Shown here piece by piece: positions 44,584 through 54,186 of a stretch of DNA of 64,000 nucleotides. The DNA lies in the NCBI RefSeq assembly GCF_050859025.1, contig NZ_CP138200.1, forward strand, positions 5,022,001 through 5,086,000, given 5' to 3'. A program made the position numbers and the translations under genes. A model generated the notes under the pieces. It did no database searches. It had not been told where the DNA came from and worked only from the letters and a program-made list of their open reading frames with translations. This stretch comes from Wukongibacter sp050859025 (GTDB taxonomy: Bacteria > Bacillota > Clostridia > Peptostreptococcales > Caminicellaceae). The stretch's first letter is position 1. Every line of letters begins with the position of its first letter.

Positions 44584-46008
44584 TTATTCTATATCTATAT
44601 TCTTTATTACTTTTATTTTAAGCTTATCTAACTTATTATATAGTGTTGTCCTGTGTATCCCTAATTCTTTAGCTGTCTTACTTTTTTTATAATTATTCTT
44701 TACTAAGTAATCCAATATTATCTGCCTTTCGAATTCATTTACTAGCAATTCTAAATCATTATACTCTGCTTTCATAAACCGATCAATATTAGAAGTCAGC
44801 AAATTAGAGGGTAGCTGTCTAACTCCTATTTTTTCATCATCGGCTAATGCATATGCACTTTCAACTACATTTTTAAGTTCTCTTATATTTCCCGGCCATC
44901 TATGATTCTCAAGTAGCTCCATAGCCTTATTAGTTATTGTTGTACTTGTACGATATTTTCTATTTAAATCATCTAGAAATTTATCTATAAAATCAACTAT
45001 ATCACCTTTTCTTTTCCTTAAAGGCGGTATGTTTATATTTATAACATTTAATCTATAATATAAGTCTTCGCGAAATTTCTTTTCTCTAATAAGCTTTTTT
45101 AGATCTTGATGTGTTGCAGAAATAATTCTCACATCTATAGGTATTGACTTATATCCACCTATTCTTTCAATCTCATTCTCTTGAAGTACTCTAAGCAATT
45201 TAGCCTGCATATGCATAGGCATATCTCCAATTTCATCTAAGAATATGGTTCCTTTATCAGCTAATTCAAACTTCCCTTTTTTACCACCTTTTTTTGCTCC
45301 TGTAAATGAACCCTCTTCATAACCAAATAATTCTGATTCCAATAATTCAGCTGGAATAGCTGCACAGTTAATTCTTATCAAAGGATTATTTTTTCTACCT
45401 GATGCGTAATGAATAGAATTTGCAAAAACTTCCTTTCCTGTCCCAGTTTCCCCCGTTATTAGTACTGGCAATCGATTTCTAGATGCTTTTTTAGCTAAAT
45501 TCTTAACCATTGAAAACTTGTCGCTATTTCCTATCATACCTTCAAAGGAAAATTTACATTCACCCAATCGCTTAAGCTCATCCTTATAATATTTAAGTTC
45601 CTCATCCTGTCTCATTATTTTCTGGGCTAGTTCAATCGTATGTAATCTAAACTTTACTTGAGCCACCGCTGCTATTACTTTTCCCTTTTTTTTAACAGGT
45701 GCTCTAGTTACTAATAAGAAGTTATCTCCCTTATAATCCTTGCCTTCTACAAGTTCATGAATAGCATCTACTTCTTTTTTTCCAGTAGTTGCTATTTCCG
45801 GCATTTTGGTGTTTGGTATTAGCTTACTAATATGGCATCCAATAGCCTCTTTCTTAGTAGTTCCTAAAAAGTCACAATATGCTTTGTTAATTTCTAGTAT
45901 TGTCCCATCAACATCAGTGACTACAAATCCATCCTCAGTCATGTCCAAAATTTCATCAAAAACAACCTTATAATTTTCATAGTCTATTATTTTATTAAGT
46001 TTAGTCAT
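44584..46008 (-). CDS. PAS-domain sigma-54-dependent activator
   Basis: 474 residues from ATG 46008 (GGGAGAG at 10 nt; an upstream TTG in frame is too close to that site). PAS sensor about 15-125; AAA+ domain with Walker A GETGTGKE (about 186-193), the sigma-54 contact loop GSFTGA (about 233-238) and Walker B FLDEIGD; C-terminal Fis-type HTH (KSKTAKELGIHRTTLYNKLDKL). It is divergent from the crotonase gene. Two -24/-12 promoters lie in the next 1.5 kb, so it probably activates the crotonyl/butyryl-CoA genes, sensing a small acid through PAS. Confidence 0.94.
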   Translation of the reverse strand: MTKLNKIIDYENYKVVFDEILDMTEDGFVVTDVDGTILEINKAYCDFLGTTKKEAIGCHISKLIPNTKMPEIATTGKKEVDAIHELVEGKDYKGDNFLLVTRAPVKKKGKVIAAVAQVKFRLHTIELAQKIMRQDEELKYYKDELKRLGECKFSFEGMIGNSDKFSMVKNLAKKASRNRLPVLITGETGTGKEVFANSIHYASGRKNNPLIRINCAAIPAELLESELFGYEEGSFTGAKKGGKKGKFELADKGTIFLDEIGDMPMHMQAKLLRVLQENEIERIGGYKSIPIDVRIISATHQDLKKLIREKKFREDLYYRLNVININIPPLRKRKGDIVDFIDKFLDDLNRKYRTSTTITNKAMELLENHRWPGNIRELKNVVESAYALADDEKIGVRQLPSNLLTSNIDRFMKAEYNDLELLVNEFERQIILDYLVKNNYKKSKTAKELGIHRTTLYNKLDKLKIKVIKNIDIE

Positions 46009-46183
46009 GATTGCCAATCTCTCCCATTTAAATAGTTGATCCTATTCATTATTTATAAATCCCAAACCCAATTAGCTTGTCTAAAGATTGAAGGCTTTCA
46101 ATATGAATTAATATACTTTTCTTTATTTTATATACATTTTGATTATAGCATATATATAATCATTAGTTTAAACATTAACAAAT

Positions 46184-46200
46184 CTGGAACAAAAATTGCT
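46184..46200 (+). promoter_or_regulatory. Sigma-54 (-24/-12) promoter before the crotonase gene
   Basis: CTGGAACAAAAATTGCT: GG at 46186-46187 and GC at 46198-46199 with the required 10-bp interval. About 48 bp upstream of ATG 46248. Confidence 0.8.
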
Positions 46201-46247
46201 TTATAAATTCTTGAATACAATTTTATAAAATAAGGAGGTCATTTTTT

Positions 46248-47030
46248 ATGGAATTTGAAAACTTAATACTCAAGGAAAAGGAAGGTATATTGACAGTAAC
46301 CTTCAATAGACCTAAGGCCCTTAATGCTCTGAGTAACGACACTTTAAAGGAATTAGAACAAGTCATAGAATATATAAGTATGAATGATAGTATAAGTGGA
46401 GTTATACTTACCGGTGGAGATGGAAAGGCCTTTGTCGCAGGAGCAGATATAGTTCAAATGCAGCCTTACAAATCTGAGGAAGGAAGGGACTATGCTGGAT
46501 TTGCCCAAGATATATTTAACAAACTAGAATCCATGGAAAAACCTGTTATAGCTGCTGTTAATGGCTACGCTCTAGGTGGTGGATGTGAGCTTGCAATGGC
46601 CTGTGACATTAGAATAGCATCTGAAAAGGCAGTTTTTGGACAGCCAGAGGTTAATTTAGGTGTAATTCCATGCTTTGGCGGTACCCAAAGGTTAACTAGA
46701 TTGGTAGGTACTGGAATAGCAAAAGAGTTAATATATACAGGGAATTTTGTTAAGGCCGACGAGGCTAAAGAAATTGGTTTAGTAAACAAAGTAGTATCCC
46801 ATGAACAGCTGTTAGAAAAAGCTGAAGAAATGATGAAATTGATAATTTCTAAGGCTCCTATAGCTATAAAGTATGCTAAATTAGTTATAAATCGAGGTAT
46901 TGAAATGGATTTATATAACAGTCTAGAATTGGAAAAGGATGTTGCTGCTCTTTGCTTTGCAACCGACGACAAAGATGAGGGTATGAATGCCTTTATTGAG
47001 AAAAGAAAGCCCGTATTTCAAAATAAATAA
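46248..47030 (+). CDS. Enoyl-CoA hydratase / 3-hydroxybutyryl-CoA dehydratase (crotonase)
   Basis: 260 residues, crotonase fold. GGDGKAFVAGADIVQM forms the oxyanion region. The two catalytic Glu are seen in GGCELAMACD and FGQPEVNLG. It interconverts (S)-3-hydroxybutyryl-CoA and crotonyl-CoA. Strong AAGGAGGTC site. Separated from the permease-CoA transferase-Bcd genes by a repeat, a terminator and its own sigma-54 promoter, but it belongs to the same pathway. Confidence 0.95.
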   Translation: MEFENLILKEKEGILTVTFNRPKALNALSNDTLKELEQVIEYISMNDSISGVILTGGDGKAFVAGADIVQMQPYKSEEGRDYAGFAQDIFNKLESMEKPVIAAVNGYALGGGCELAMACDIRIASEKAVFGQPEVNLGVIPCFGGTQRLTRLVGTGIAKELIYTGNFVKADEAKEIGLVNKVVSHEQLLEKAEEMMKLIISKAPIAIKYAKLVINRGIEMDLYNSLELEKDVAALCFATDDKDEGMNAFIEKRKPVFQNK

Positions 47031-47035
47031 TTAGC

Positions 47036-47139
47036 TATAGAGCTTCCAGTCAAAACTTTAATTTATACACATCAAAAATCCTAAGATTCATCAGATATTT
47101 TGATATGTATAAATTAAGATTTACTTGGAACTCTCTCTA
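47036..47139 (+). repeat. Palindromic repeat family A, copy 5
   Basis: About 104 bp, TATAGAG at the left, right end worn (GAACTCTCTCTA). It begins 5 bp after the crotonase stop codon. Same orientation as copies 1 and 2. Confidence 0.83.
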
Positions 47140-47168
47140 ATAAACCATCCACTTTTGGATGGTTTATT
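47139..47168 (+). terminator. Terminator after the crotonase gene
   Basis: Perfect 12-bp stem AATAAACCATCC (47139-47150) with GGATGGTTTATT (47157-47168), loop ACTTTT. It abuts repeat copy 5. Confidence 0.8.
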
Positions 47169-47495
47169 AATTTTAAAATTATATATATTTCCTGAGTAAT
47201 TTTTAAAATTTTTCAATTAAATTTTGTAGCGATTTCTCTACAGCTTTTCTCTAAAAGGATTTTTTTCGCAATATTTCGAAATTAATATCTCTTTGATTCC
47301 AACATTTACATCAATATAATTTAAAAAATGTAGATGTTTTTATACATATGTTATAAATAACAGCATTTTTCCTTTTCCTTATTTTCAAGATATTTACTAT
47401 TCTTTATATTTTTTCATTTTAGTAAAATTTCTTTTAGTAAAGGCAATATGCATTTTCCAAAACTTTGTATAAGTTTTATCAATATTCCTCCGTAT

Positions 47496-47511
47496 TGGCA
47501 TGGTTTATGCG
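47496..47511 (+). promoter_or_regulatory. Sigma-54 (-24/-12) promoter of the permease-Bcd-Etf operon
   Basis: TTGGCATGGTTTATGC: GG at 47497-47498, GC at 47509-47510, 10 bp between. Very near the consensus TGGCAC-N5-TTGC. The stretch 47169-47495 otherwise holds no gene and may contain the activator's upstream sites. Confidence 0.88.
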
Positions 47512-47564
47512 ATATGGGTAAGCAAGCATTGTTAATATATTAACTTCAATGGAGGTGTAAAAAG

Positions 47565-47817
47565 ATACCTAAAAAGAGTGATTTTGATATTTTTCAAGTG
47601 GGCTATGAAGATAGCTTCACAAAGCAAATTAATGCAGAAGATGTCAGAAAATTTTCTGAACTAACGGGTGATGTGAATCCAGTTCATATGAATGAGGATT
47701 ACGCTAAAACACTCGATTCAAAAAGAGGAAAAAAGAAGAATTAAAATTAAAACCGAAGTAGTAAACCAAAATGGAGAATTAGTAACAGAAGGTTATGCTC
47801 TAGCAATGAATGAATAA
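47565..47817 (+). pseudogene. Decayed MaoC/PhaJ-type (R)-enoyl-CoA hydratase
   Basis: After GGAGGTG at 47551 a frame begins at ATA (47565), reading IPKKSDFDIFQVGYEDS, then VRKFSELTGDVNPVHMNEDYAKTLDSK, then stops. In another frame KRRIKIKTEVVNQNGELVTE follows to TAA at 47817. The two ends match the N and C termini of a roughly 135-residue MaoC dehydratase. The middle hotdog core with the catalytic RIAHGM-type segment is deleted, and the start codon is not ATG. First position of the sigma-54 operon. Confidence 0.8.
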
Positions 47818-47923
47818 CTCCTGCTACTAATACCCAAAAACACACTCAAAGTAATTTTACCATAAAAAGTATATTTAGACAGTTAAGTTCTAAGAAATTT
47901 CATCTTATTAAGGGGGTTTTTTT

Positions 47924-49267
47924 ATGCTCAGTATAATCGGATTAATTCTAGGTTTAAGTTTATTAGCTTTTCTAATAATGAAAGGCTACCACATAATAAT
48001 AACTGCAATCCTATGTTCAGCACTAGTTGCTCTTACTGGCGAGCTAAATCTTTATACGGCAATTACAGATACATATATGGCTGGATTTGTTTCATTCTTA
48101 AAGGCTTACTTCCCTGTATTTTTAGTGGGTACTATATTTGGAAAATTTATGGAAGAAACAGGTGCAGCAGCAGCGATAGCTCATCTTATAGTATCGAAAT
48201 TAGGAGCTGGAAAGGCAGTTTTAGCAGTCACCTTATCCTGTGGAATCTTAGCATATGGTGGTGTAAGCGTATTCGTAGTAGGTTTCACAGTATATCCCAT
48301 TGCATTGATGCTTTTTAAAGAGGCTAATTTACCTCGAAGATTTATTCCAGGTGCCCTTATTTTCGGTTCAATCACCTTTGCTATGACTTGTCCAGGGACA
48401 CCTCAAATTCACAATATTATACCAATAAAATATTTAAATACTACACCAATGGCTGGAACCGTTGTTGGTCTTGTAGTAGCCGTATTTATGCTGATAGTTG
48501 GTCAGATTTGGTTAGAAAAAATGATTAAAACAGCTACTAATGCCGGCGAACATTTTATTTCAAGAGATACTGATGCTACTAAATCTAAAGATGAAGGTGA
48601 ATCATATTCAGATGGAAGCTCAGCTGTAAAAAGTCAAGAAGCTATTGGATTACCTCCTGGGATAACCTCTTTAGTACCATTAGTTAGCTCAATAATTTTT
48701 CTTAATGCCCTGCATTTTAAAGTTGAGGTTGCTGTACTTTGTGGAATTATCATGGGTATGATTATTCTTTATAAATATATAGATTGGAACACTATTCCAG
48801 ATGCATTTGGTAAAGCTTCTGTATCAGCGGTTACTGCTATAGCAAATACATGTGCAGTTGTTGGTTTTGGTTCAGTCGTTAAGTCAGCTCCAGCCTTTAA
48901 AACCTTAGTTGATGTAATAGTGAAGATTCCTGGATCTCCGTTAGTTGGAGCCGCTATTGGAGTTTGTGTTGTAGCTGGTATTACTGGATCTGCTTCAGGC
49001 GGTATGGGTATAGCTGTACCACTACTTTCTCCAATATATATTACTAGAGGTGTCGTTCCTGAAGCTTTACATAGAATCCTAGCTATAGCAGGTGGTGGCC
49101 TTGATTCACTACCTCATAATGGTTATGTTGTTACTACTTTGAATGGTATCTGCGGTGAGACCCATAAGGATGCTTATGCACCAGTATTTTGGTTAACAGT
49201 ATTCTTACCTATGGTATCAACAATTTTGGGAATAACATTATTTACTTTATTCCCTAATTTACCTTAA
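47924..49267 (+). CDS. GntP-family permease, probable hydroxyacid/short-chain acid carrier
   Basis: 447 residues, about 12-14 transmembrane helices. GntP-family features: MAGFVSFLKAYFPVFLVGTIFGKFMEETGAA, GGVSVFVVGFTVYPIALMLFKEA, TCPGTPQIHNIIPI, and the glycine-rich ITGSASGGMGIAVPLL. Because the next gene is a CoA-transferase and the pathway acts on C4 acyl-CoAs, a substrate such as 3-hydroxybutyrate or crotonate is likely; that is inference. AAGGGGG precedes the ATG. Confidence 0.88.
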   Translation: MLSIIGLILGLSLLAFLIMKGYHIIITAILCSALVALTGELNLYTAITDTYMAGFVSFLKAYFPVFLVGTIFGKFMEETGAAAAIAHLIVSKLGAGKAVLAVTLSCGILAYGGVSVFVVGFTVYPIALMLFKEANLPRRFIPGALIFGSITFAMTCPGTPQIHNIIPIKYLNTTPMAGTVVGLVVAVFMLIVGQIWLEKMIKTATNAGEHFISRDTDATKSKDEGESYSDGSSAVKSQEAIGLPPGITSLVPLVSSIIFLNALHFKVEVAVLCGIIMGMIILYKYIDWNTIPDAFGKASVSAVTAIANTCAVVGFGSVVKSAPAFKTLVDVIVKIPGSPLVGAAIGVCVVAGITGSASGGMGIAVPLLSPIYITRGVVPEALHRILAIAGGGLDSLPHNGYVVTTLNGICGETHKDAYAPVFWLTVFLPMVSTILGITLFTLFPNLP

Positions 49268-49344
49268 TGATATTTATAAATAATTTATGACCATATAGAT
49301 TATAGATTAAATTATTAAATCTTATATATTAAGGAGGCATACAC

Positions 49345-50955
49345 ATGTCAAATAAAATTATTTCCACTAAGGAAGCAGTAAATTTAATTAAAGATTCACA
49401 AACTTTAGCAATAGGTGGTTTCGTAGGGTTTGGGATTCCAGAGGAATTATTAGTTTCATTAAAAGAAAAATATTTAGAGGAAAAAAGTCCTCGCAACCTA
49501 TCTATCTTTTATTGCGCAGGTATAGGTGATGGTAAAGAAAGGGGATTAAATCATTTAGCACTTGAAGGTCTGATTGGCAAACTGTATTGCGGTCATATTG
49601 GATTGGCTCCCAAATTGGGTGCTTTAGTTTCAAAGAATATTTTTCCCGCGTATACAGTTCCACAAGGGGTTACTGTTCATATGTTAAGAGCAATAGCAGG
49701 AAAAAAACCTGGGGTATTAACTCATGTTGGTTTGAAAACCTTTGCAGATCCTAGAATAGAGGGCTGTTGTGCAAATGAACTAGCAAAAGAAGATTCTATA
49801 GTAGATGCATTGAATATCGATGGTAGAGACTGGCTTCTATATAAATCCTTCCCAATAGATGTATGCTTTATAAAAGCTACTACAGCAGATATTCATGGAA
49901 ATCTAACCTTTGAAAATGAAGCATTATTTGCAGACCAATTATCAATGGCTGAAGCCACCAAAAACTCTGGTGGTATTGTAATAGCTCAGGTTGAAAGAGT
50001 TACTGAATATGGAACATTAAATGCACAAAATGTAAGAGTCCATAGTCATTTAGTTGACTATATTGTAATAGGAGAAGATAAAAATAATTGTCAATCCTTC
50101 CTATTCGATAAATTTATTCCAGAATGGACTGGGCAAATTAGAAGACCCCTTGATAGCCTTGAAAAAATGCCTCTTAACCCTAGAAAGATATGCGGAAGAA
50201 GAAGTGCTTTAGAGATTAAGAAAAATATGTTAGTTAACTTAGGAATTGGCGTTCCAGAAGCAGTTGCTTCAGTAGCTAGCGAAGAAGGTGTGTCTGAGCA
50301 GTTTACTCTAACTATTGAATCCGGAGTTATGGGAGGAGTTCCTGCTTCTAGCTTAGGTATTGGTGCAACCTATAACCCTGATGCTATCCACGAACAAGGA
50401 TTTATATTCGATCTTTACGATGGCGGAGGAATTGATGTAGCATGCTTAGGTGCAGCGCAAATAGACGAAAAAGGCAACGTAAATGTAAGTAAGTTTGCCG
50501 GAAGAGTAGTGGGACCAGGTGGATTTGTTAATATAACTCAAAATAGCAAGAAGGTAATTTTCTGTGGTACATTTACTGCCAAAGGATTAAAAACTGAAAT
50601 TGTAGATGGAAAACTAAAAATTACTAATGAAGGAAAGAGTAAAAAATTCATAAAAGAAGTTGAACAAATTACCTTTAGTGCTGATTACTCAAACGAATCA
50701 GGTCAAGAAGTCTTATATGTAACAGAAAGAGCTGTATTTCAATTAACAAAAAATGGACCTAAGCTAATAGAAATAGCTCCGGGGGTAAACCTTCAAAAAG
50801 ATATACTAGACCAAATGGATTTTAGACCAATAATTTCTGAAAATCTAACAGAAATGGACTTTCGTATCTTTAAACAAGACCCTATGGATTTGGTCTTAGA
50901 AGAAGAGCCAATCGAATTCTTAGTAAAGGCTGAACCTTCAAAGCAAATTATATAG
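49345..50955 (+). CDS. Acyl-CoA:acetate/3-ketoacid CoA-transferase, fused alpha-beta
   Basis: 536 residues, the two subunits joined as in YdiF/propionate CoA-transferase. The alpha half has AIGGFVGFGIPEELL; the beta half has the catalytic Glu in TIESGVMGGVPASS and the G-rich VVGPGGFVN. It would move CoA from acetyl- or butyryl-CoA to the imported acid, activating it for the crotonase and Bcd steps. AAGGAGG site; in the sigma-54 operon. Confidence 0.94.
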   Translation: MSNKIISTKEAVNLIKDSQTLAIGGFVGFGIPEELLVSLKEKYLEEKSPRNLSIFYCAGIGDGKERGLNHLALEGLIGKLYCGHIGLAPKLGALVSKNIFPAYTVPQGVTVHMLRAIAGKKPGVLTHVGLKTFADPRIEGCCANELAKEDSIVDALNIDGRDWLLYKSFPIDVCFIKATTADIHGNLTFENEALFADQLSMAEATKNSGGIVIAQVERVTEYGTLNAQNVRVHSHLVDYIVIGEDKNNCQSFLFDKFIPEWTGQIRRPLDSLEKMPLNPRKICGRRSALEIKKNMLVNLGIGVPEAVASVASEEGVSEQFTLTIESGVMGGVPASSLGIGATYNPDAIHEQGFIFDLYDGGGIDVACLGAAQIDEKGNVNVSKFAGRVVGPGGFVNITQNSKKVIFCGTFTAKGLKTEIVDGKLKITNEGKSKKFIKEVEQITFSADYSNESGQEVLYVTERAVFQLTKNGPKLIEIAPGVNLQKDILDQMDFRPIISENLTEMDFRIFKQDPMDLVLEEEPIEFLVKAEPSKQII

Positions 50956-51078
50956 AAATTTTTCCTTAGATTAATCAAGCTATAAATTTTTAAAACAATC
51001 TGTATTCACTATATTTAATTGTTTTAAAAAATGTTTTTTAGATATTTTTAATTAATTATTAGACTAGGAGGTATTTAA

Positions 51079-52215
51079 ATGAATTTTGACTTGACCTATG
51101 AACAAAAAATGATTAGACAATCTATTAAGGAATTTACTGAAAATGAGATTGCCCCTATAGCTGAAGAAACCGATAAAAATCATAAATTTCCAAGAGAAAC
51201 TATAAAGAAATTAGGTAAATATGGATTTTTAGCTATTCCCTTTCCTTCAGAATATGGTGGAGCCGAAGGTGATGAAATATCTAAGGCCATTGTTATAGAA
51301 GAAATAGCAAAAAAATGTGCAGCTACTGCAGCTATAGTTTCCGTTCATTATTTACCTATAAACCTTATATTAAAATATGGAACAGAAGAACAGAAACAAA
51401 AATATTTACCGAAAATGATTACCGGCGAATCTATTGGTGCATTTGCACTAACAGAGCCTAATGCTGGATCAGATGCATCTAATGTTCAAACAACAGCTAT
51501 CTTAGATGGAGATGAATATGTATTAAATGGAACTAAATGCTTTATAACCAACGGTGGAGAGGCAGATGTATATGTGATTTTAGCTATGACCGATAAATCT
51601 AAGGGAACAAAGGGTATTACTGTTTTCATAGTCGAGAAGGATACTGCTGGCTTTAGTATAGGTAAAATAGAAGAAAAAATGGGTATTTGCGGCTCTTCAA
51701 CTGCTGAATTGATCTTTGAAAATTGTAGAATACCTAAGGAAAATCTTCTAAGTAGAGAAGGCAGAGGGTTCAAGCTTGCGATGGTTGGCCTAGATGGTGG
51801 AAGAATTGGAATGGCTGCTCAGGCTTTAGGAATAGCAGAAGGTGCTATGGATGAATCTTTAAAATATCTTAAAGAAAGAGAACAATTCGGAAAACCACTT
51901 ATTAAATTCCAAGGTTTACAATGGTATTTAGCTGATATGCATGCAAAGATCGAATCATCAAGATTTCTTATTTACAATGCTGCTTATTTAAAGCAAGCAG
52001 GTAAGCCCTTTACTTTAGAAGCCTCTACTGCTAAGCTAGTTGCTTCTGAAACAGCAATGTTCGTTACTCATAAAGCTGTTCAGCTACATGGTGGCTATGG
52101 ATTTATGAAGGATTATCCATTAGAAAGAATGATGAGAGATGCTAAAATAACTGAGATATATGAGGGTACTTCTGAAGTTATGAAGATTGTTATAGCTTCT
52201 CAAATAACTAGATAA
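51079..52215 (+). CDS. bcd: Acyl-CoA dehydrogenase (butyryl-CoA dehydrogenase type)
   Basis: 378 residues, FAD enzyme. Signatures ALTEPNAGSDASNVQT and FGKPLIKFQGLQWYLADM. The catalytic Glu lies in KITEIYEGTSEVMKIVIA. It directly precedes etfB and etfA, the arrangement of the electron-bifurcating Bcd/EtfAB complex that reduces crotonyl-CoA with NADH while reducing ferredoxin. Confidence 0.95.
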   Translation: MNFDLTYEQKMIRQSIKEFTENEIAPIAEETDKNHKFPRETIKKLGKYGFLAIPFPSEYGGAEGDEISKAIVIEEIAKKCAATAAIVSVHYLPINLILKYGTEEQKQKYLPKMITGESIGAFALTEPNAGSDASNVQTTAILDGDEYVLNGTKCFITNGGEADVYVILAMTDKSKGTKGITVFIVEKDTAGFSIGKIEEKMGICGSSTAELIFENCRIPKENLLSREGRGFKLAMVGLDGGRIGMAAQALGIAEGAMDESLKYLKEREQFGKPLIKFQGLQWYLADMHAKIESSRFLIYNAAYLKQAGKPFTLEASTAKLVASETAMFVTHKAVQLHGGYGFMKDYPLERMMRDAKITEIYEGTSEVMKIVIASQITR

Positions 52216-52287
52216 ATTTATATTTTGTATCAAATATATTAGTCTTATTAATCTAAGAAGCCTAAAGTTGATAAGGAGGTCAATTTA

Positions 52288-53079
52288 ATGAAAATAGTAG
52301 TTTGTATTAAACAAGTGCCAGACACAAATGAAGTTAGAATCAATCATGAAACCGGTACTTTAATAAGGGATGGAGTTCCAAGCATCATTAATCCCGATGA
52401 TAAAAATGCTCTTGAAGAAGCCTTAAGAATAAAGGATACATATAAAGATATTAACGTAACTGTATTGACTATGGGACCACCTCAAGCTAAAAATGCTCTT
52501 AAAGAAGCTTTAGCAATGGGTGCTGATGATGCAATTTTATTAACTGATAGGGCCTTTGCTGGTTCAGATACATGGGCAACTGCTACTATTCTATCTGCTG
52601 CCCTAAGAAAAATAGAAGATTATGATATCATCTTCTGTGGAAGACAGGCAATTGATGGAGATACTGCACAGGTTGGCCCTGAAATAGCTGAATTTTTAGA
52701 TTTACCTCAGATTACATATGTCTCTAATTTAGAAATAAATGAAAACAAGGTTATAGCTCAAAGAGCAACCGAAGATGGTCATTTTTTAATAGAATCATCT
52801 ACTCCTGTTGTTTTAACTGCTATTAAAGAATTGAATTCTCCAAGATATATGTCTACATGGGGAATTTTCAAAAAAGCTTCAAATTATGAAATTAAGGAAT
52901 GGACTATTGATGATATAGTTGTTGATAGAACTCAAATAGGTCTAAAAGGCTCCCCTACTAATGTTTATAAAACTTTTGTTCCTACTAGAAATTTTGAAGG
53001 TGAAATACTTGATGGTAAAACAGCTAAAGAAAAGGCTCAAAAGTTTCTAATCAAAATGAAAGAAAGACATATATTATAA
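52288..53079 (+). CDS. etfB: Electron transfer flavoprotein beta subunit
   Basis: 263 residues. The N terminus MKIVVCIKQVPDTNEV, INPDDKNALEEALRIK, and VTVLTMGPPQAKNALKEALAMGADDAIL-type pattern and the CGRQAIDGDTAQVGPEIAE motif are typical. Partner of EtfA, 12 bp upstream of it. Confidence 0.96.
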   Translation: MKIVVCIKQVPDTNEVRINHETGTLIRDGVPSIINPDDKNALEEALRIKDTYKDINVTVLTMGPPQAKNALKEALAMGADDAILLTDRAFAGSDTWATATILSAALRKIEDYDIIFCGRQAIDGDTAQVGPEIAEFLDLPQITYVSNLEINENKVIAQRATEDGHFLIESSTPVVLTAIKELNSPRYMSTWGIFKKASNYEIKEWTIDDIVVDRTQIGLKGSPTNVYKTFVPTRNFEGEILDGKTAKEKAQKFLIKMKERHIL

Positions 53080-53091
53080 GGAGGAGATATA

Positions 53092-54126
53092 ATGTCTAAT
53101 GCTAAAGTTAACCAAAATATAAATCTAAATGACTATAAAGGTGTTTGGGTCATAGCTGAACAAAGAGAAGGTCAAATTTTAAATATTGCTTTAGAACTAT
53201 TATGTGAAGGTAGGAAGCTAGCTGATAAACTTAATGTTGAGTTGACAGCAGTTCTACTAGGAAATGATTTAGATAAGGTTTCAAATGATTTAGTAAGCTA
53301 TGGTGCTGATAAAGTTCTTAAGGTTGAACACGAATTGTTATATACATATACTACTGATGCCTATACTAAGGTTATAGCTGATATCATATTAGAAAGAAAG
53401 CCTGAAATTGTTTTAATAGGTGCTACTACAATAGGTAGAGATTTAGGACCTCGAATAGCTGGACGTGTTGGTACAGGGCTGACTGCTGACTGTACTAAAT
53501 TAGAAATAGATGAAACAGATGGTAAGCTTCTTCAAACTCGTCCAGCCTTTGGTGGTAACCTAATGGCTACTATTATTTGTCCTAAAAATAGACCACAAAT
53601 GTCAACTGTTAGACCAGGAGTAATGGAAAAGGCCCATTATGATAAAAATAGAAATGGAATTGTTGAGGCTATAAGCCCTAGCCTTGAGGAAAATGACATT
53701 ATTGCCAAAGTAATAGATGTAGTCAAATCTTCTAAGAAGAAAGCAGGTTTAATTGATGCAAATATAATTGTATCAGGAGGAAGAGGTTTAGGAAATAAGG
53801 ATGGATTTGAATTGATAGAAGCTTTTGCTGAAAAATTAGGTGGAACCGTTGGTTCATCAAGAGCTGCTGTTGATAGTGGTTGGATCGATCACTCTCACCA
53901 AGTTGGTCAAACTGGAACTACCGTAAGACCTACTATCTATATAGCTTGTGGTATATCAGGAGCTATTCAGCATTTAGCTGGTATGTCTGAATCAGATTGT
54001 ATAGTTGCAATTAATAAAAATCCTGAAGCCCCGATATTTAATGTTGCTCATTACGGAATAGTTGGTGACTTATACGAAATTATTCCTGCAATAATGGAAA
54101 GCATTGATAATGACACAGATTTATAA
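53092..54126 (+). CDS. etfA: Electron transfer flavoprotein alpha subunit
   Basis: 344 residues. The C-terminal FAD domain shows IIVSGGRGLG, GSSRAAVDSGWIDHSHQVGQTGTTVRP and IACGISGAIQHLAGM, with NPEAPIFNVAHYGIVGDLYEIIP at the end. Last gene of the operon; a terminator follows at once. Confidence 0.96.
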   Translation: MSNAKVNQNINLNDYKGVWVIAEQREGQILNIALELLCEGRKLADKLNVELTAVLLGNDLDKVSNDLVSYGADKVLKVEHELLYTYTTDAYTKVIADIILERKPEIVLIGATTIGRDLGPRIAGRVGTGLTADCTKLEIDETDGKLLQTRPAFGGNLMATIICPKNRPQMSTVRPGVMEKAHYDKNRNGIVEAISPSLEENDIIAKVIDVVKSSKKKAGLIDANIIVSGGRGLGNKDGFELIEAFAEKLGGTVGSSRAAVDSGWIDHSHQVGQTGTTVRPTIYIACGISGAIQHLAGMSESDCIVAINKNPEAPIFNVAHYGIVGDLYEIIPAIMESIDNDTDL

Positions 54127-54133
54127 TGTATTT

Positions 54134-54162
54134 TATAAGAGAGTCCAAAGGACTCTCTTATA
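54134..54162 (+). terminator. Terminator after etfA
   Basis: Perfect 13-bp stem TATAAGAGAGTCC (54134-54146) with GGACTCTCTTATA (54150-54162), loop AAA. It also ends the convergent SulP transcript. Confidence 0.85.
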
Positions 54163-54186
54163 CTGTCTTATCATGTCACAGGCATG

